From positions 1 through 32,949 of the forward strand of contig CAKTQE010000020.1 in the NCBI GenBank assembly GCA_934593275.1: 32,949 nt of DNA, in the 5' to 3' direction. Position 1 is the stretch's first letter, and each line of letters opens with the position of its first letter. The notes beneath the pieces were generated by a model that searched no databases, was not told the origin of the DNA, and was given only the letters and a program-made list of their open reading frames with translations. The position numbers and the translations under genes were made by a program. This DNA is from an uncultured Oscillospiraceae bacterium. Lineage in GTDB: Bacteria > Bacillota > Clostridia > Oscillospirales > Oscillospiraceae. Positions 1 to 7,069 of the stretch are shown here, piece after piece.

Positions 1-1769
1 CCTGTATGCGCTACGGCATGGAGCTGGTGGTTCCCGTGGACGACTACGGCCGCCACACCGACTACGCCGGCAAGTACGCCGGGATGAAGACCGAGGAGAC
101 TAACCCCGTGATTCTGGAGGATATGCGCCAGTCCGGCGTGCTGTTCGCCTCCGAGGAAATCGTCCACTCCTATCCTCACCATGACCGGTGCAAGAAGCCT
201 GTCATTTTCCGGGCCACTCCCCAGTGGTTCTGCTCCGTGGAATCCTTCAAGGATCAGGCCATCAAGGCCATTGAGAACGTCCAGTGGTACCCTGCCTGGG
301 GTCAGGAGCGGATGACCAGCATGATCCGGGAGCGAGCCGACTGGTGCATCTCCCGTCAGCGCCGGTGGGGTCTGCCCATCCCCGTGTTCTACTGCAAGAG
401 CTGCGGCAAGCCCGTATCCACGGAAGAGTCCATCATGAAGCTGTCCAAACTCTTTGACGAGTACGGCTCCAATATCTGGTTCGAGAAGGACGCCATGGAG
501 CTGGCTCCTGAGGGCTTCACCTGCCCCCACTGCGGCGGTAAGGACTTTACCAAGGAGAAGGATACCCTGGACTGCTGGTTTGACTCCGGCTCCACCCATT
601 ACGCCTCCCTGATGCACCGCACCCCTGAGCTGTGGCCCGCGGACGTGTATCTGGAGGGTGCCGATCAGTACCGTGGTTGGTTCCAGTCCAGCCTTCTGAC
701 CTCCGTAGGTGCCCTTGACCAGGGTGCTCCCTTCCGTCAGGTGCTGACCCACGGCTGGACGGTGGACGGCCAGGGTCGAGCCATGCACAAGTCCCTGGGC
801 AACGGCGTTGACCCTGCCGACCTGATCAAGGAATTCGGCGCGGACATCGTCCGTCTGTGGGCGGCTTCCTCCGACTATCACGCGGACGTGCGCTGCTCCA
901 AGGAGATCTTCAAGCAGATCGCCCAGAACTATCTGAAATTCCGGAACACCGCCCGGTACTGCCTGGGCAACCTGAACGAGTTTGACCCCAACAACCTGGT
1001 TCCCGCAGATCAGCTGGAGGAGCTGGATCGGTGGGCACTGACCAAGCTGGACGCGCTGGTGAAGGAATGCCGGAAGGCCTACAACGGCTATGAGTTCCAC
1101 CTGGTTTCCCATGCCATCAACGACTTCTGCGTGGTGGAGCTGTCCAGCTTCTACCTGGATATTCTGAAGGATCGGCTGTACTGCGAGGAGAAGAACGGCC
1201 TGCGCCGCCGCTCCGCCCAGACTGCCCTGTTCCTGATTCTGGACGCCATGGCAAAGGTCTTCGCCCCCATTCTGGCCTTCACCTGCGACGAAATCTGGCA
1301 GTCCATGCCCCATCGGGACACCGACGACAGCCGGAACGTGCTGCTGAACCAGATGCCCGAGGACTTCTCCGTCTACGCTCTGGACGAGGCCGCCATGGCC
1401 AAGTGGGACACCGTCATGAAGCTCCGCCAGGACGTAAACGGCGTCTTGGAGAAGGCCCGTGCGGACAAGCGCATCGGCAAGGCTCTGGAGGCTCACGTCA
1501 CCCTGAAAACCGAGGATGCTGAGCTCAAGGCCGCCTGCGAGGGCGTGAATCTGGCCGAGGTGTGCATTGTGTCTGCCTGCGACTGGAACGAGCCGGAGGA
1601 AGGCGCTGAGGTGGGCCAGGGTGTGAACTTCCCTGCCCTGACCATCGGTGTCAGCGAGGCCAAGGGCACCAAGTGCCCCCGCTGCTGGATGCACTCTGAA
1701 CATGCCAACGCCGAGGGTCTGTGCCCCCGCTGCGCCGCCGTCATCGCCAAGCTGGACGTAGAGCTGTAA
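1..1769 (+). CDS. ileS: Isoleucyl-tRNA synthetase, 3' part (5' end outside window)
   Basis: Charges tRNA-Ile with isoleucine in the cytoplasm. The reading frame is already open at base 3, so the HIGH-containing Rossmann half and most of the editing domain lie upstream; about 588 of roughly 930 residues usual for the family are visible. The end of the CP1 editing region comes first, with the PVDDYGRHTDYAGKY stretch. Next are two CxxC knuckles (CKSC, CPHC), the WFDSGSTHYA block, and a KMSKS-type loop written MHKSLGN near base 785. The anticodon-binding helices follow, then a C-terminal zinc finger with two CPRC-type pairs. That finger marks the bacterial IleS1 type. A strong terminator follows 11 bases after the stop. 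No internal frameshift is visible. Identity is very secure; only the missing 5' end limits the call. Confidence 0.97.
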   Translation, partial: CMRYGMELVVPVDDYGRHTDYAGKYAGMKTEETNPVILEDMRQSGVLFASEEIVHSYPHHDRCKKPVIFRATPQWFCSVESFKDQAIKAIENVQWYPAWGQERMTSMIRERADWCISRQRRWGLPIPVFYCKSCGKPVSTEESIMKLSKLFDEYGSNIWFEKDAMELAPEGFTCPHCGGKDFTKEKDTLDCWFDSGSTHYASLMHRTPELWPADVYLEGADQYRGWFQSSLLTSVGALDQGAPFRQVLTHGWTVDGQGRAMHKSLGNGVDPADLIKEFGADIVRLWAASSDYHADVRCSKEIFKQIAQNYLKFRNTARYCLGNLNEFDPNNLVPADQLEELDRWALTKLDALVKECRKAYNGYEFHLVSHAINDFCVVELSSFYLDILKDRLYCEEKNGLRRRSAQTALFLILDAMAKVFAPILAFTCDEIWQSMPHRDTDDSRNVLLNQMPEDFSVYALDEAAMAKWDTVMKLRQDVNGVLEKARADKRIGKALEAHVTLKTEDAELKAACEGVNLAEVCIVSACDWNEPEEGAEVGQGVNFPALTIGVSEAKGTKCPRCWMHSEHANAEGLCPRCAAVIAKLDVEL

Positions 1770-1780
1770 GTCTTTTCTTG

Positions 1781-1813
1781 ACCGTCCCCGGAAAATTCCG
1801 GGGACGGTTTTTC
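1781..1813 (+). terminator. Rho-independent terminator of ileS
   Basis: Perfect 13-bp stem (1781-1793 with 1796-1808) rich in G+C, tiny A-rich loop, followed by a short T run. It lies just after the ileS stop codon and separates it from the tRNA promoter. Confidence 0.9.
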
Positions 1814-1894
1814 TTCGGAATATTCGTCAGTAATTCCCTTTTCTCTGCAGAATTCTCCCAGAAAAGTTTCCTTTTCAAATATATAAAAAAGTGC

Positions 1895-1922
1895 TTGACA
1901 TTTCCATTTTCCGTGCTATAAT
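1895..1922 (+). promoter_or_regulatory. Sigma-A promoter of the tRNA-Thr/tRNA-Tyr operon
   Basis: Consensus TTGACA at 1895-1900 and consensus TATAAT at 1917-1922 with a 16-bp spacer. The first tRNA begins 20 bases after the -10 box, as expected for a stable RNA promoter. Confidence 0.9.
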
Positions 1923-1942
1923 AAGCGTGTTCGGTTCGAGAC

Positions 1943-2018
1943 GCCGGTATAGCTCAGTTGGTAGAGCAACTGATTTGTAATCAGTAGGTCGGGGGTTCGA
2001 GTCCGTCTACCGGCTCCA
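1943..2018 (+). tRNA. tRNA-Thr (anticodon TGT)
   Basis: Cloverleaf with acceptor arms GCCGGTA (1943-1949) and TACCGGC (2008-2014), D-loop AGCTCAGTTGGTAGAGC, anticodon stem CTGAT/ATCAG around loop TTTGTAA, T-loop GGTTCGAGTCC, and an encoded CCA end. The TGT anticodon reads ACA and, by wobble, other Thr codons. It is co-transcribed with the tRNA-Tyr gene 20 bases downstream. Confidence 0.95.
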
Positions 2019-2038
2019 AATCGAGCCCAAGTGCATAT

Positions 2039-2123
2039 GGGGGAGTTCCCGAGTGGCCAAAGGGGACAGACTGTAAATCTGCTGCGTTTCGCTTCGATGG
2101 TTCGAATCCGTCCTCCCCCACCA
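2039..2123 (+). tRNA. tRNA-Tyr (anticodon GTA)
   Basis: Class II tRNA with a long variable arm. Acceptor arms are GGGGGAG (2039-2045) and CTCCCCC (2113-2119), discriminator A, encoded CCA. The anticodon loop CTGTAAA gives GTA. The T-arm GGTTCGAATCC is intact. The accessory island that follows (to about 5684) starts directly behind this gene's terminator. Confidence 0.95.
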
Positions 2124-2128
2124 AACAT

Positions 2129-2176
2129 AAGAAATCCGAACTTCTTCCCTGTGGGGGATGGGTTCGGGTTTTTTGT
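2129..2176 (+). terminator. Terminator of the tRNA operon
   Basis: AATCCGAAC (2133-2141) pairs with GTTCGGGTT (2162-2170) with one G-U pair. The loop holds a small TCCC/GGGA stem, and a T run ends the structure. The 5' arm (2129-2140) is repeated exactly at 5636-5647 on the far side of the island. Confidence 0.85.
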
Positions 2177-2209
2177 TTATATCAGAGATATTTCATATTG
2201 AGTTTTGTA

Positions 2210-2249
2210 CCAGCAGTGCCGGTTTGATGCCGGGTTGCTGGCACTTTTT
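2210..2249 (+). terminator. Second hairpin with T run behind the tRNA operon
   Basis: CCAGCA (2210-2215) pairs with TGCTGG (2236-2241), with an inner CCGG/CCGG pairing, followed by CAC and five T. It could be a back-up terminator or the terminator of a lost gene at the island edge. It shields the recombinase gene from tRNA transcription. Confidence 0.5.
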
Positions 2250-2338
2250 CCTGTTCCGGATCATCGAACTTTTGTGCGGAGCGGTTCGAAAACTGTATTA
2301 CAATTTATCCGAATACCGATCAATTGGAGGTTTGTATT

Positions 2339-3379
2339 ATGGAATATGGGTATATCCGTGTTTCTACAAGAGAACAAAATGAACAGCGGCAGCTCATTGC
2401 AATGCAAGAGTTTGGAATATCAGAAAAACGAATCTACATGGATAAGCAATCCGGCAAGGACTTTGAGCGGAAGAACTATAAGAAAATGGTTCGAAAACTA
2501 AAAAAGGACGACACCCTGGTAGTAAAGAGCATCGACCGGTTGGGGCGAAATTATGAGGAGATCCTGGAGCAGTGGCGGATCATCACCAAGGAAAAACAGG
2601 CGGCCATCGTCGTGCTGGATATGCCCCTGCTGGACACACGGCAAAACCGGGACCTGACCGGAACGCTGATCGCGGACATTGCTTTGCAGCTTCTATCTTA
2701 TGCAAAGCAGTTTTATGAAGAAGCGTTCCATTTTATCGAGGAAAAATTCGGTGCAGAAAATGTTATATCGGCTGTAATGCACGCTGATGAAATCAATGTA
2801 GCGGCAACCGAGGAACTTGGAAAAGAGGTTTATCACTATCATCTTCACGCTATGGTTCTGCCTGTTGTGGAGAAAGAAATCCTATGGAGTAAGCGTTGCA
2901 AAGATGAAAAACTGCGAGGAACTGTTAAGGAGGTTGTTCATCAAATTAGCCATTCAAAGAAATGGAAATCGGATATTCCGCTGACCGATGAAAAAGGAAA
3001 TCCACTTCTTAGAAAAAATGGGAAACCGATGTTCCGAGCTTCATACAGCATACTGCAAAACGAATTGTTTAATTATATGACGGAGCGAGAATTCAAAGGC
3101 TTTCAGCGTGGCGAATACGGAAGTACCGCCGAACATCTTACTTCCCTACAATATCAAATCAAGCAGGACAAGGAACGATTGGAGAAGTTGCAGAAGCGTA
3201 TTCAGCGTGAACAGATGAAGTATGAGCCTGCCCGTAATGTTTCCAAAACCTATAACGAGATTGACAGTATGGGGCAGAAAAAATCACGGGTAAAATGGCA
3301 ATCTCCAAAGAGGATTATTCTGAGCTTACTGCCCTTGCCAAAGAGGGCATTACCAGTCGTGCAGAAATCAGCGAATTAG
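2339..3379 (+). CDS. Chimeric ORF: serine-recombinase N-domain fused to MobV relaxase fragment
   Basis: I take the ATG at 2339 because GGAGG (2326-2330) sits 8 bases upstream; this gives 346 residues. Residues 1 to about 121 are a resolvase/invertase catalytic domain: YGYIRVSTREQ with the nucleophilic Ser9, then KSIDRLGRN, then LDMPLLDTRQ. The match stops at LQLLSY, where the E-helix and DNA-binding HTH should follow. Instead the frame continues into the middle of a MobV/Pre-type relaxase (FIEEKFGAENVISAVMHADE, then YHYHLHAMVLP, then a coiled-coil stretch). The MobV N-terminus is absent. Near base 2705 the DNA changes from GC-rich to visibly AT-rich, so the join is a DNA junction. The last about 32 residues are out-of-frame read-through. 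Neither half should work as a normal recombinase or relaxase. Probably a decayed product of recombination. Confidence 0.75.
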   Translation: MEYGYIRVSTREQNEQRQLIAMQEFGISEKRIYMDKQSGKDFERKNYKKMVRKLKKDDTLVVKSIDRLGRNYEEILEQWRIITKEKQAAIVVLDMPLLDTRQNRDLTGTLIADIALQLLSYAKQFYEEAFHFIEEKFGAENVISAVMHADEINVAATEELGKEVYHYHLHAMVLPVVEKEILWSKRCKDEKLRGTVKEVVHQISHSKKWKSDIPLTDEKGNPLLRKNGKPMFRASYSILQNELFNYMTEREFKGFQRGEYGSTAEHLTSLQYQIKQDKERLEKLQKRIQREQMKYEPARNVSKTYNEIDSMGQKKSRVKWQSPKRIILSLLPLPKRALPVVQKSAN

Positions 3380-3651
3380 AACAGAATGCAAACTATTACC
3401 GACAGAAATATTTTGACTGTGCAAACGCACTCGAAAGAATGAAAACTAAATACAACGAACTGAAAGAAAAGTGCAGACCTTTTCTTCAAGCGTTGGAGCA
3501 TTTCCCCGAAGTTGCTTCACTTTTTACCGAAAAAGTGAAGCAACTTTCTTCTTTTAAGGAAGCGCAGGAACGAGCCGAAAAAGAAGCAAGGGAAAAAGAA
3601 AGACAAGAGCGTATCAAAGCTCGAAGAAACAAGCGTGGTATGGAAAGATAA
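3295..3651 (+). pseudogene. MobV relaxase C-terminal fragment, frame-shifted from the upstream part
   Basis: Encodes the lysine/glutamate-rich tail of MobV proteins (EDYSELTALAKEGITSRAEI, then a coiled coil ending in KERQERIKARRNKRGMER). It lies one frame back from the chimeric ORF. Reading the A at 3283 again within the run of six A (3278-3283) would join the two into one protein. The simplest reading is loss of one A from that run in a formerly intact mobV gene. The ATG at 3295 is internal to the old gene and has no good ribosome binding site, so independent translation is unlikely. Confidence 0.7.
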
Positions 3652-3769
3652 CCTTTTCCATTATACTCATGACTTAATGACTTCTTGATATACTGAAAAT
3701 CTGTGGTTGCTGAGTGTTCTAATGTGAATGCCCATCAATCAAATCTTATGAAAGAGAGGAACGGACTAT

Positions 3770-3958
3770 ATGAAAGAACAGAAACATTCTTATTCGCAAC
3801 GTATAGGAAAAACAACATTTATCGTAAATGTAAAGCGGTCCGAAAGTGCCAAAAAGCCCTTGAATACGGTGTTTCAGGATATATGCAAACACGAGGTTTT
3901 GGGCGGCTTCTTTACGGACAAATCGTTTAATTTAGAAAATCCACAAAAAGTATCTTGA
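3770..3958 (+). CDS. TnpW-like small transposon-encoded protein
   Basis: 62 residues with a start preceded by GAGAGGAA. The N-terminal half (YSQRIGKTTFIVNVKRSESAKK) fits the TnpW family of small proteins carried by clostridial mobilisable elements; their molecular function is not established. The C-terminal half (GGFFTDKSFNLENPQKVS) looks atypical and may be eroded. It sits between the MobV remnant and the DpnI-like gene, all in AT-rich DNA, which suggests the three came from one element. Family call by memory of the pattern, so moderate confidence. Confidence 0.6.
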   Translation: MKEQKHSYSQRIGKTTFIVNVKRSESAKKPLNTVFQDICKHEVLGGFFTDKSFNLENPQKVS

Positions 3959-3983
3959 CAAACTCAATCCCGAGGATGCAACT

Positions 3984-5519
3984 ATGGATCTGAGATTTGA
4001 TACCGATGTGATCTCGGGCTATCACTCCAATTCGCAGATTGCACGGCTTCTAACCGAAAACTGGGTCAGGAAAAACATGTACTGTCCCCGTTGCGGGCGG
4101 TCACACATTGAACAATTCGAAAACAATCGTCCTGTAGCCGATTTCTTTTGCCCGCAGTGTAGCAGCGAGTTTGAACTGAAAAGCAAATCAGGTGCGCTTG
4201 GAGCAAAGATCAATGACGGTGCATACGCAACCATGATCAAACGAATCACGGGAAATCACAATCCTGATTTCTTCTTTATGAGTTATTCTAAATCAGAATG
4301 CGCTGTTGAGAATTTAATATTTACACCGAAGCATTTCTTTGTACCGGATATTATAGAAAAGAGGAACCCTCTAGCCGAAAATGCACAGCGTGCTGGCTGG
4401 ATCGGGTGTAATATTGTCATAGATAAAATCCCGGAGCAAGGGAGAATACCAATTATTTTCAATAGAATTGTAGTTGATTCTGAGCAGGTTATAAGGAAAG
4501 TCAGATCAAGCTACAGATTGTTGGTTGAGGACGTACATAGCCGCAGTTGGCTTATGGATGTCTTAAACTGCGTAAACAGAATCCCCATACAACAATTTTC
4601 CTTACAGAATGTGTATAACTTTGAGGCAGAGCTGCAACTGAAACATCCCGAAAATCATAACGTCAAGGCGATCGCCAACTACCTGTGGTCCCACACGGAG
4701 GTGCTCAGGGAATACCTTGCCGAAGCACAACTGCCGGAGGAGCAAGCTCAGATCGTGGCGGGGTGGGAACAGTGCAAGCCGGGAAAGTACATTATGGAGC
4801 GGCATCTAAAAAAGGGTACCGTGTTTATTTCGGAGGAAGACCAAAAGGTTTATATGGTGCAGGGCCTGTTTTCCACCTGGGAGGAAATGATAGGAAAGGG
4901 CCCGGTGCTGCTGGATGCGGTGCTGATCCCCTTTCGGGACTGTATTATTTCCGATGGGTTGGTGATGGCCTACCCCGTTCACTTCGGCCCCGGATGCAGA
5001 GATGCATTCAAGGAGATTTACAGGAAGGCCAAGGAGGAGCAACTGATCTGCTTCTCCTTTACCGATGCGAAACCGGAGCGCAAACCCCGCAAGAAAAAAG
5101 AAACCGGCAAGGTAGAGAGTTATGTGATCAAGGTGTCGCTGAGTGGCAGCTGCTACCGCCATATCCGGATCGGCAAGCAGGAGGCCCTGGGAACACTGAG
5201 CGAGATGATCCTGCGTGCCTTTGATTTTGACGATGACCACTGTCACGCATTTTTCATGGACAACCGGTATTGGAGCAAAGCCAATGCCTATTTTTCCGAC
5301 GGTATGGATACAGGCTGCCGGATGTCCTACAAGATGCCCCTTCGCCGCCTGGGGCTGAAAAAAGGCGATGCATTCAAGTACCTCTTTGACTTTGGCGACG
5401 AATGGCGGTTCCAGTGCCGGGTGTTGCAGGAACTGGAGGAGGAAACAGATATTCCCGGCGTGCTCAAAGCGGTAGGAGAACCCCCGGAGCAGTACCCTTC
5501 CTGGGAGGACGATGACTAA
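3984..5519 (+). CDS. DpnI-like methyl-directed endonuclease domain fused to pRiA4b ORF-3-like tail
   Basis: 511 residues, start preceded by GAGGA. Residues 1 to about 229 match DpnI, the type IIM enzyme that cuts Gm6ATC-containing DNA. The zinc cysteines C34, C37, C56 and C59 are present, as is the PD-(D/E)XK core D53, E64, K66, at the positions I recall for DpnI; NDGAYATMIKR and RAGWIGCN are also conserved. The DpnI match ends inside its C-terminal winged-helix domain (NFEAELQLKHPENHNVKA), so the recognition helix that reads methyladenine is lost. From about base 4670 the DNA turns GC-rich and the protein becomes a Firmicutes protein of the plasmid pRiA4b ORF-3 family, with the hallmark YLFDFGDEWRFQ near residue 470. 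Function of that family is unknown. The nuclease core may be intact, but specificity is doubtful. No cognate methylase is nearby, as is usual for DpnI. Confidence 0.8.
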   Translation: MDLRFDTDVISGYHSNSQIARLLTENWVRKNMYCPRCGRSHIEQFENNRPVADFFCPQCSSEFELKSKSGALGAKINDGAYATMIKRITGNHNPDFFFMSYSKSECAVENLIFTPKHFFVPDIIEKRNPLAENAQRAGWIGCNIVIDKIPEQGRIPIIFNRIVVDSEQVIRKVRSSYRLLVEDVHSRSWLMDVLNCVNRIPIQQFSLQNVYNFEAELQLKHPENHNVKAIANYLWSHTEVLREYLAEAQLPEEQAQIVAGWEQCKPGKYIMERHLKKGTVFISEEDQKVYMVQGLFSTWEEMIGKGPVLLDAVLIPFRDCIISDGLVMAYPVHFGPGCRDAFKEIYRKAKEEQLICFSFTDAKPERKPRKKKETGKVESYVIKVSLSGSCYRHIRIGKQEALGTLSEMILRAFDFDDDHCHAFFMDNRYWSKANAYFSDGMDTGCRMSYKMPLRRLGLKKGDAFKYLFDFGDEWRFQCRVLQELEEETDIPGVLKAVGEPPEQYPSWEDDD

Positions 5520-5635
5520 AGGCAGAAAATGCATATTAAAGGTAAAACACACAAAGAACTATCCGAATACTTTTGGACGTTCAACAGGTGCACCCAGACC
5601 TTTCATCCCAGAGGACCTACGCTCTATGGATGCAC

Positions 5636-5684
5636 AAGAAATCCGAATCTGTTCCCCACAGGAGCAAATTCGGATTTCTTTGTT
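5636..5684. terminator. Large terminator hairpin closing the tRNA-Tyr island
   Basis: A perfect 13-bp inverted repeat (5636-5648 with 5668-5680) with a CTGT/ACAG inner stem. T-rich sequence follows on the plus strand. It stands between the pRiA4b-like gene end and the convergent M24 gene, so it can stop transcription from both sides. Its left arm equals the tRNA-Tyr terminator arm at 2129-2140, and it looks like a tRNA-operon terminator that has no tRNA. Confidence 0.8.
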
Positions 5685-5756
5685 TTGAATCAGATGTATC
5701 TGGTTTTGTTTTTATATCACCGTCATATTTTACAGGTAATCTGCCGGTTGGCAATA

Positions 5757-6935
5757 CTACATATACAGCGACGGGCTGGCATGGGAAAACAGTTCGATGC
5801 CATCTTCTGTAACCACAAAAGTATCTTCGATGTTGTAGGTATGCCGCCGGGAGCTGTAGAACGGCGTTTCAAAGCACATGACCATTCCAGGCTCAAACAC
5901 CCGGGTTTCCTCCGGAGAGATAAAGGGCGCTTCCTCGCCGGAAATATCGCAGCTGATCGCATGTCCGAAATGCCCACGGACATACTCCGGCATGCCGATG
6001 GCCTGCTCTACACCCTGGAAGATGTCGCACATCCGCACCCCGGGACCAATGTGCTGGATGCCCCAGGCATAGCCTTTCCAAAGCTTTGCGTAGAGATCTT
6101 CTCTCTCGGGAAGCGTATAGTTGCCGACTGCATAGGTTCTGCCCAAATCGGATTTATAGCCGTTGGTATAGGGGCCACCGTCCAGCCGAACCAGGTCACC
6201 TCGCATCAGTGGCTTTTCCTGCGGGATCCATGCAGGTGCAATGTTGGAACCAAACGTATGGGACTGACTGATGGCCGTTAGGTCCGGTGCCAGTTCCAGG
6301 CAGGCCCGGTGAAAATAGGTGTGAATATCCGCATAGGTCATTCCGGGCACCGTAGCCTTCATGGTTTTGTACATCGCCTGCTCCGCCATTTGGGCATTGT
6401 GTCGAAGGACCCGGATCTCCCAGGGGGTCTTGATCACCCTGGCCTCGGAGAGGATTTTGCTGCAATCCTTCACGTGTTCCGCACCGAAGGTCTCCCGCAG
6501 GAAGCAGCCGGCATCATAGGTGATCCATTTGCTCTGCACGCCAATATTGACATTTCCGTTCCCTCTTGGAATAAATTCCGCAGCCATTCGGAAGGTCCGA
6601 TTCAGGTCCGGCTGAACCTCTTTTTTCATTCCCGCAAAGGCATAGTCCTCAATGTAGATCCATACAGGGTATGCCTCAATGTGAATAGACGGGTCACAGA
6701 CATCCTGTGCGGCCATTTTCTCAAACTCGCTGCAAACGAGTGTCACCTGACCATCCGCTGTAACAACACTTGCCGCGTTCCCGGTTTTGCCGGAACGGTA
6801 AAGGCTTCGGACCGCAAACCCGGTACTATAAAAAACACCGTCCGCAGAGGTCAGGATCAGCGCATCCAAATTGTGTTTGCGCATCTGCTCTGTAATTTTG
6901 CCAATCATCAGCTTTTGTTCTCTGCCTTGTATCAT
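5757..6935 (-). CDS. M24-family metallohydrolase (Xaa-Pro peptidase / creatinase-like)
   Basis: 392 residues if started at the ATG at 6935, which has GGAGG (6948-6944) 8 bases upstream; the longer start at 6950 would lie inside that ribosome binding site. An N-terminal creatinase-type domain is followed by the pita-bread fold. Dinuclear metal ligands are visible: both Asp in RLDGG and YKSDLGRTY, His in RGHFGH, Glu in MVMCFETPFY, and Glu in YNIEDTFVV. No signal peptide, so cytoplasmic. M24 proteins include aminopeptidase P, Xaa-Pro dipeptidase, creatinase and ectoine hydrolase, and sequence alone does not separate them. It lies downstream of the TRAP-TAXI genes on the same strand, which suggests that it hydrolyses an imported amide or peptide. 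Confidence 0.85.
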   Translation of the reverse strand: MIQGREQKLMIGKITEQMRKHNLDALILTSADGVFYSTGFAVRSLYRSGKTGNAASVVTADGQVTLVCSEFEKMAAQDVCDPSIHIEAYPVWIYIEDYAFAGMKKEVQPDLNRTFRMAAEFIPRGNGNVNIGVQSKWITYDAGCFLRETFGAEHVKDCSKILSEARVIKTPWEIRVLRHNAQMAEQAMYKTMKATVPGMTYADIHTYFHRACLELAPDLTAISQSHTFGSNIAPAWIPQEKPLMRGDLVRLDGGPYTNGYKSDLGRTYAVGNYTLPEREDLYAKLWKGYAWGIQHIGPGVRMCDIFQGVEQAIGMPEYVRGHFGHAISCDISGEEAPFISPEETRVFEPGMVMCFETPFYSSRRHTYNIEDTFVVTEDGIELFSHASPSLYM

Positions 6936-7003
6936 CATGCAGGCCTCCATTTGTTAATTTTAGAATTTTTATCCATCCGATTTGCATCCAATAGACAGAA
7001 CAT

Positions 7004-7044
7004 GGGCGGGAAACCGTTTTTCCTGCGTAACAAATTTCCCGCCC
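7004..7044 (-). promoter_or_regulatory. Intercistronic hairpin between TAXI gene and M24 gene
   Basis: Perfect 10-bp inverted repeat GGGCGGGAAA/TTTCCCGCCC (7004-7013, 7035-7044). On the minus strand no T run follows, so it is more likely a partial attenuator or mRNA-stabilising structure that lets the transporter transcript outlast the M24 message. Confidence 0.5.
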
Positions 7045-7069
7045 TTTTCACACAGACTCTGCTCCGGGC

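Noticed and set aside
3278..3400. Programmed -1 frameshift in MobV
   Set aside because: Six A give some slip potential, but the first half is already a truncated chimera and no stimulatory structure is obvious. Simple decay is more likely.
5529..6281. Plus-strand ORF after the pRiA4b-like gene
   Set aside because: It runs through a terminator hairpin and antisense to the M24 gene; no domain and no credible ribosome site.
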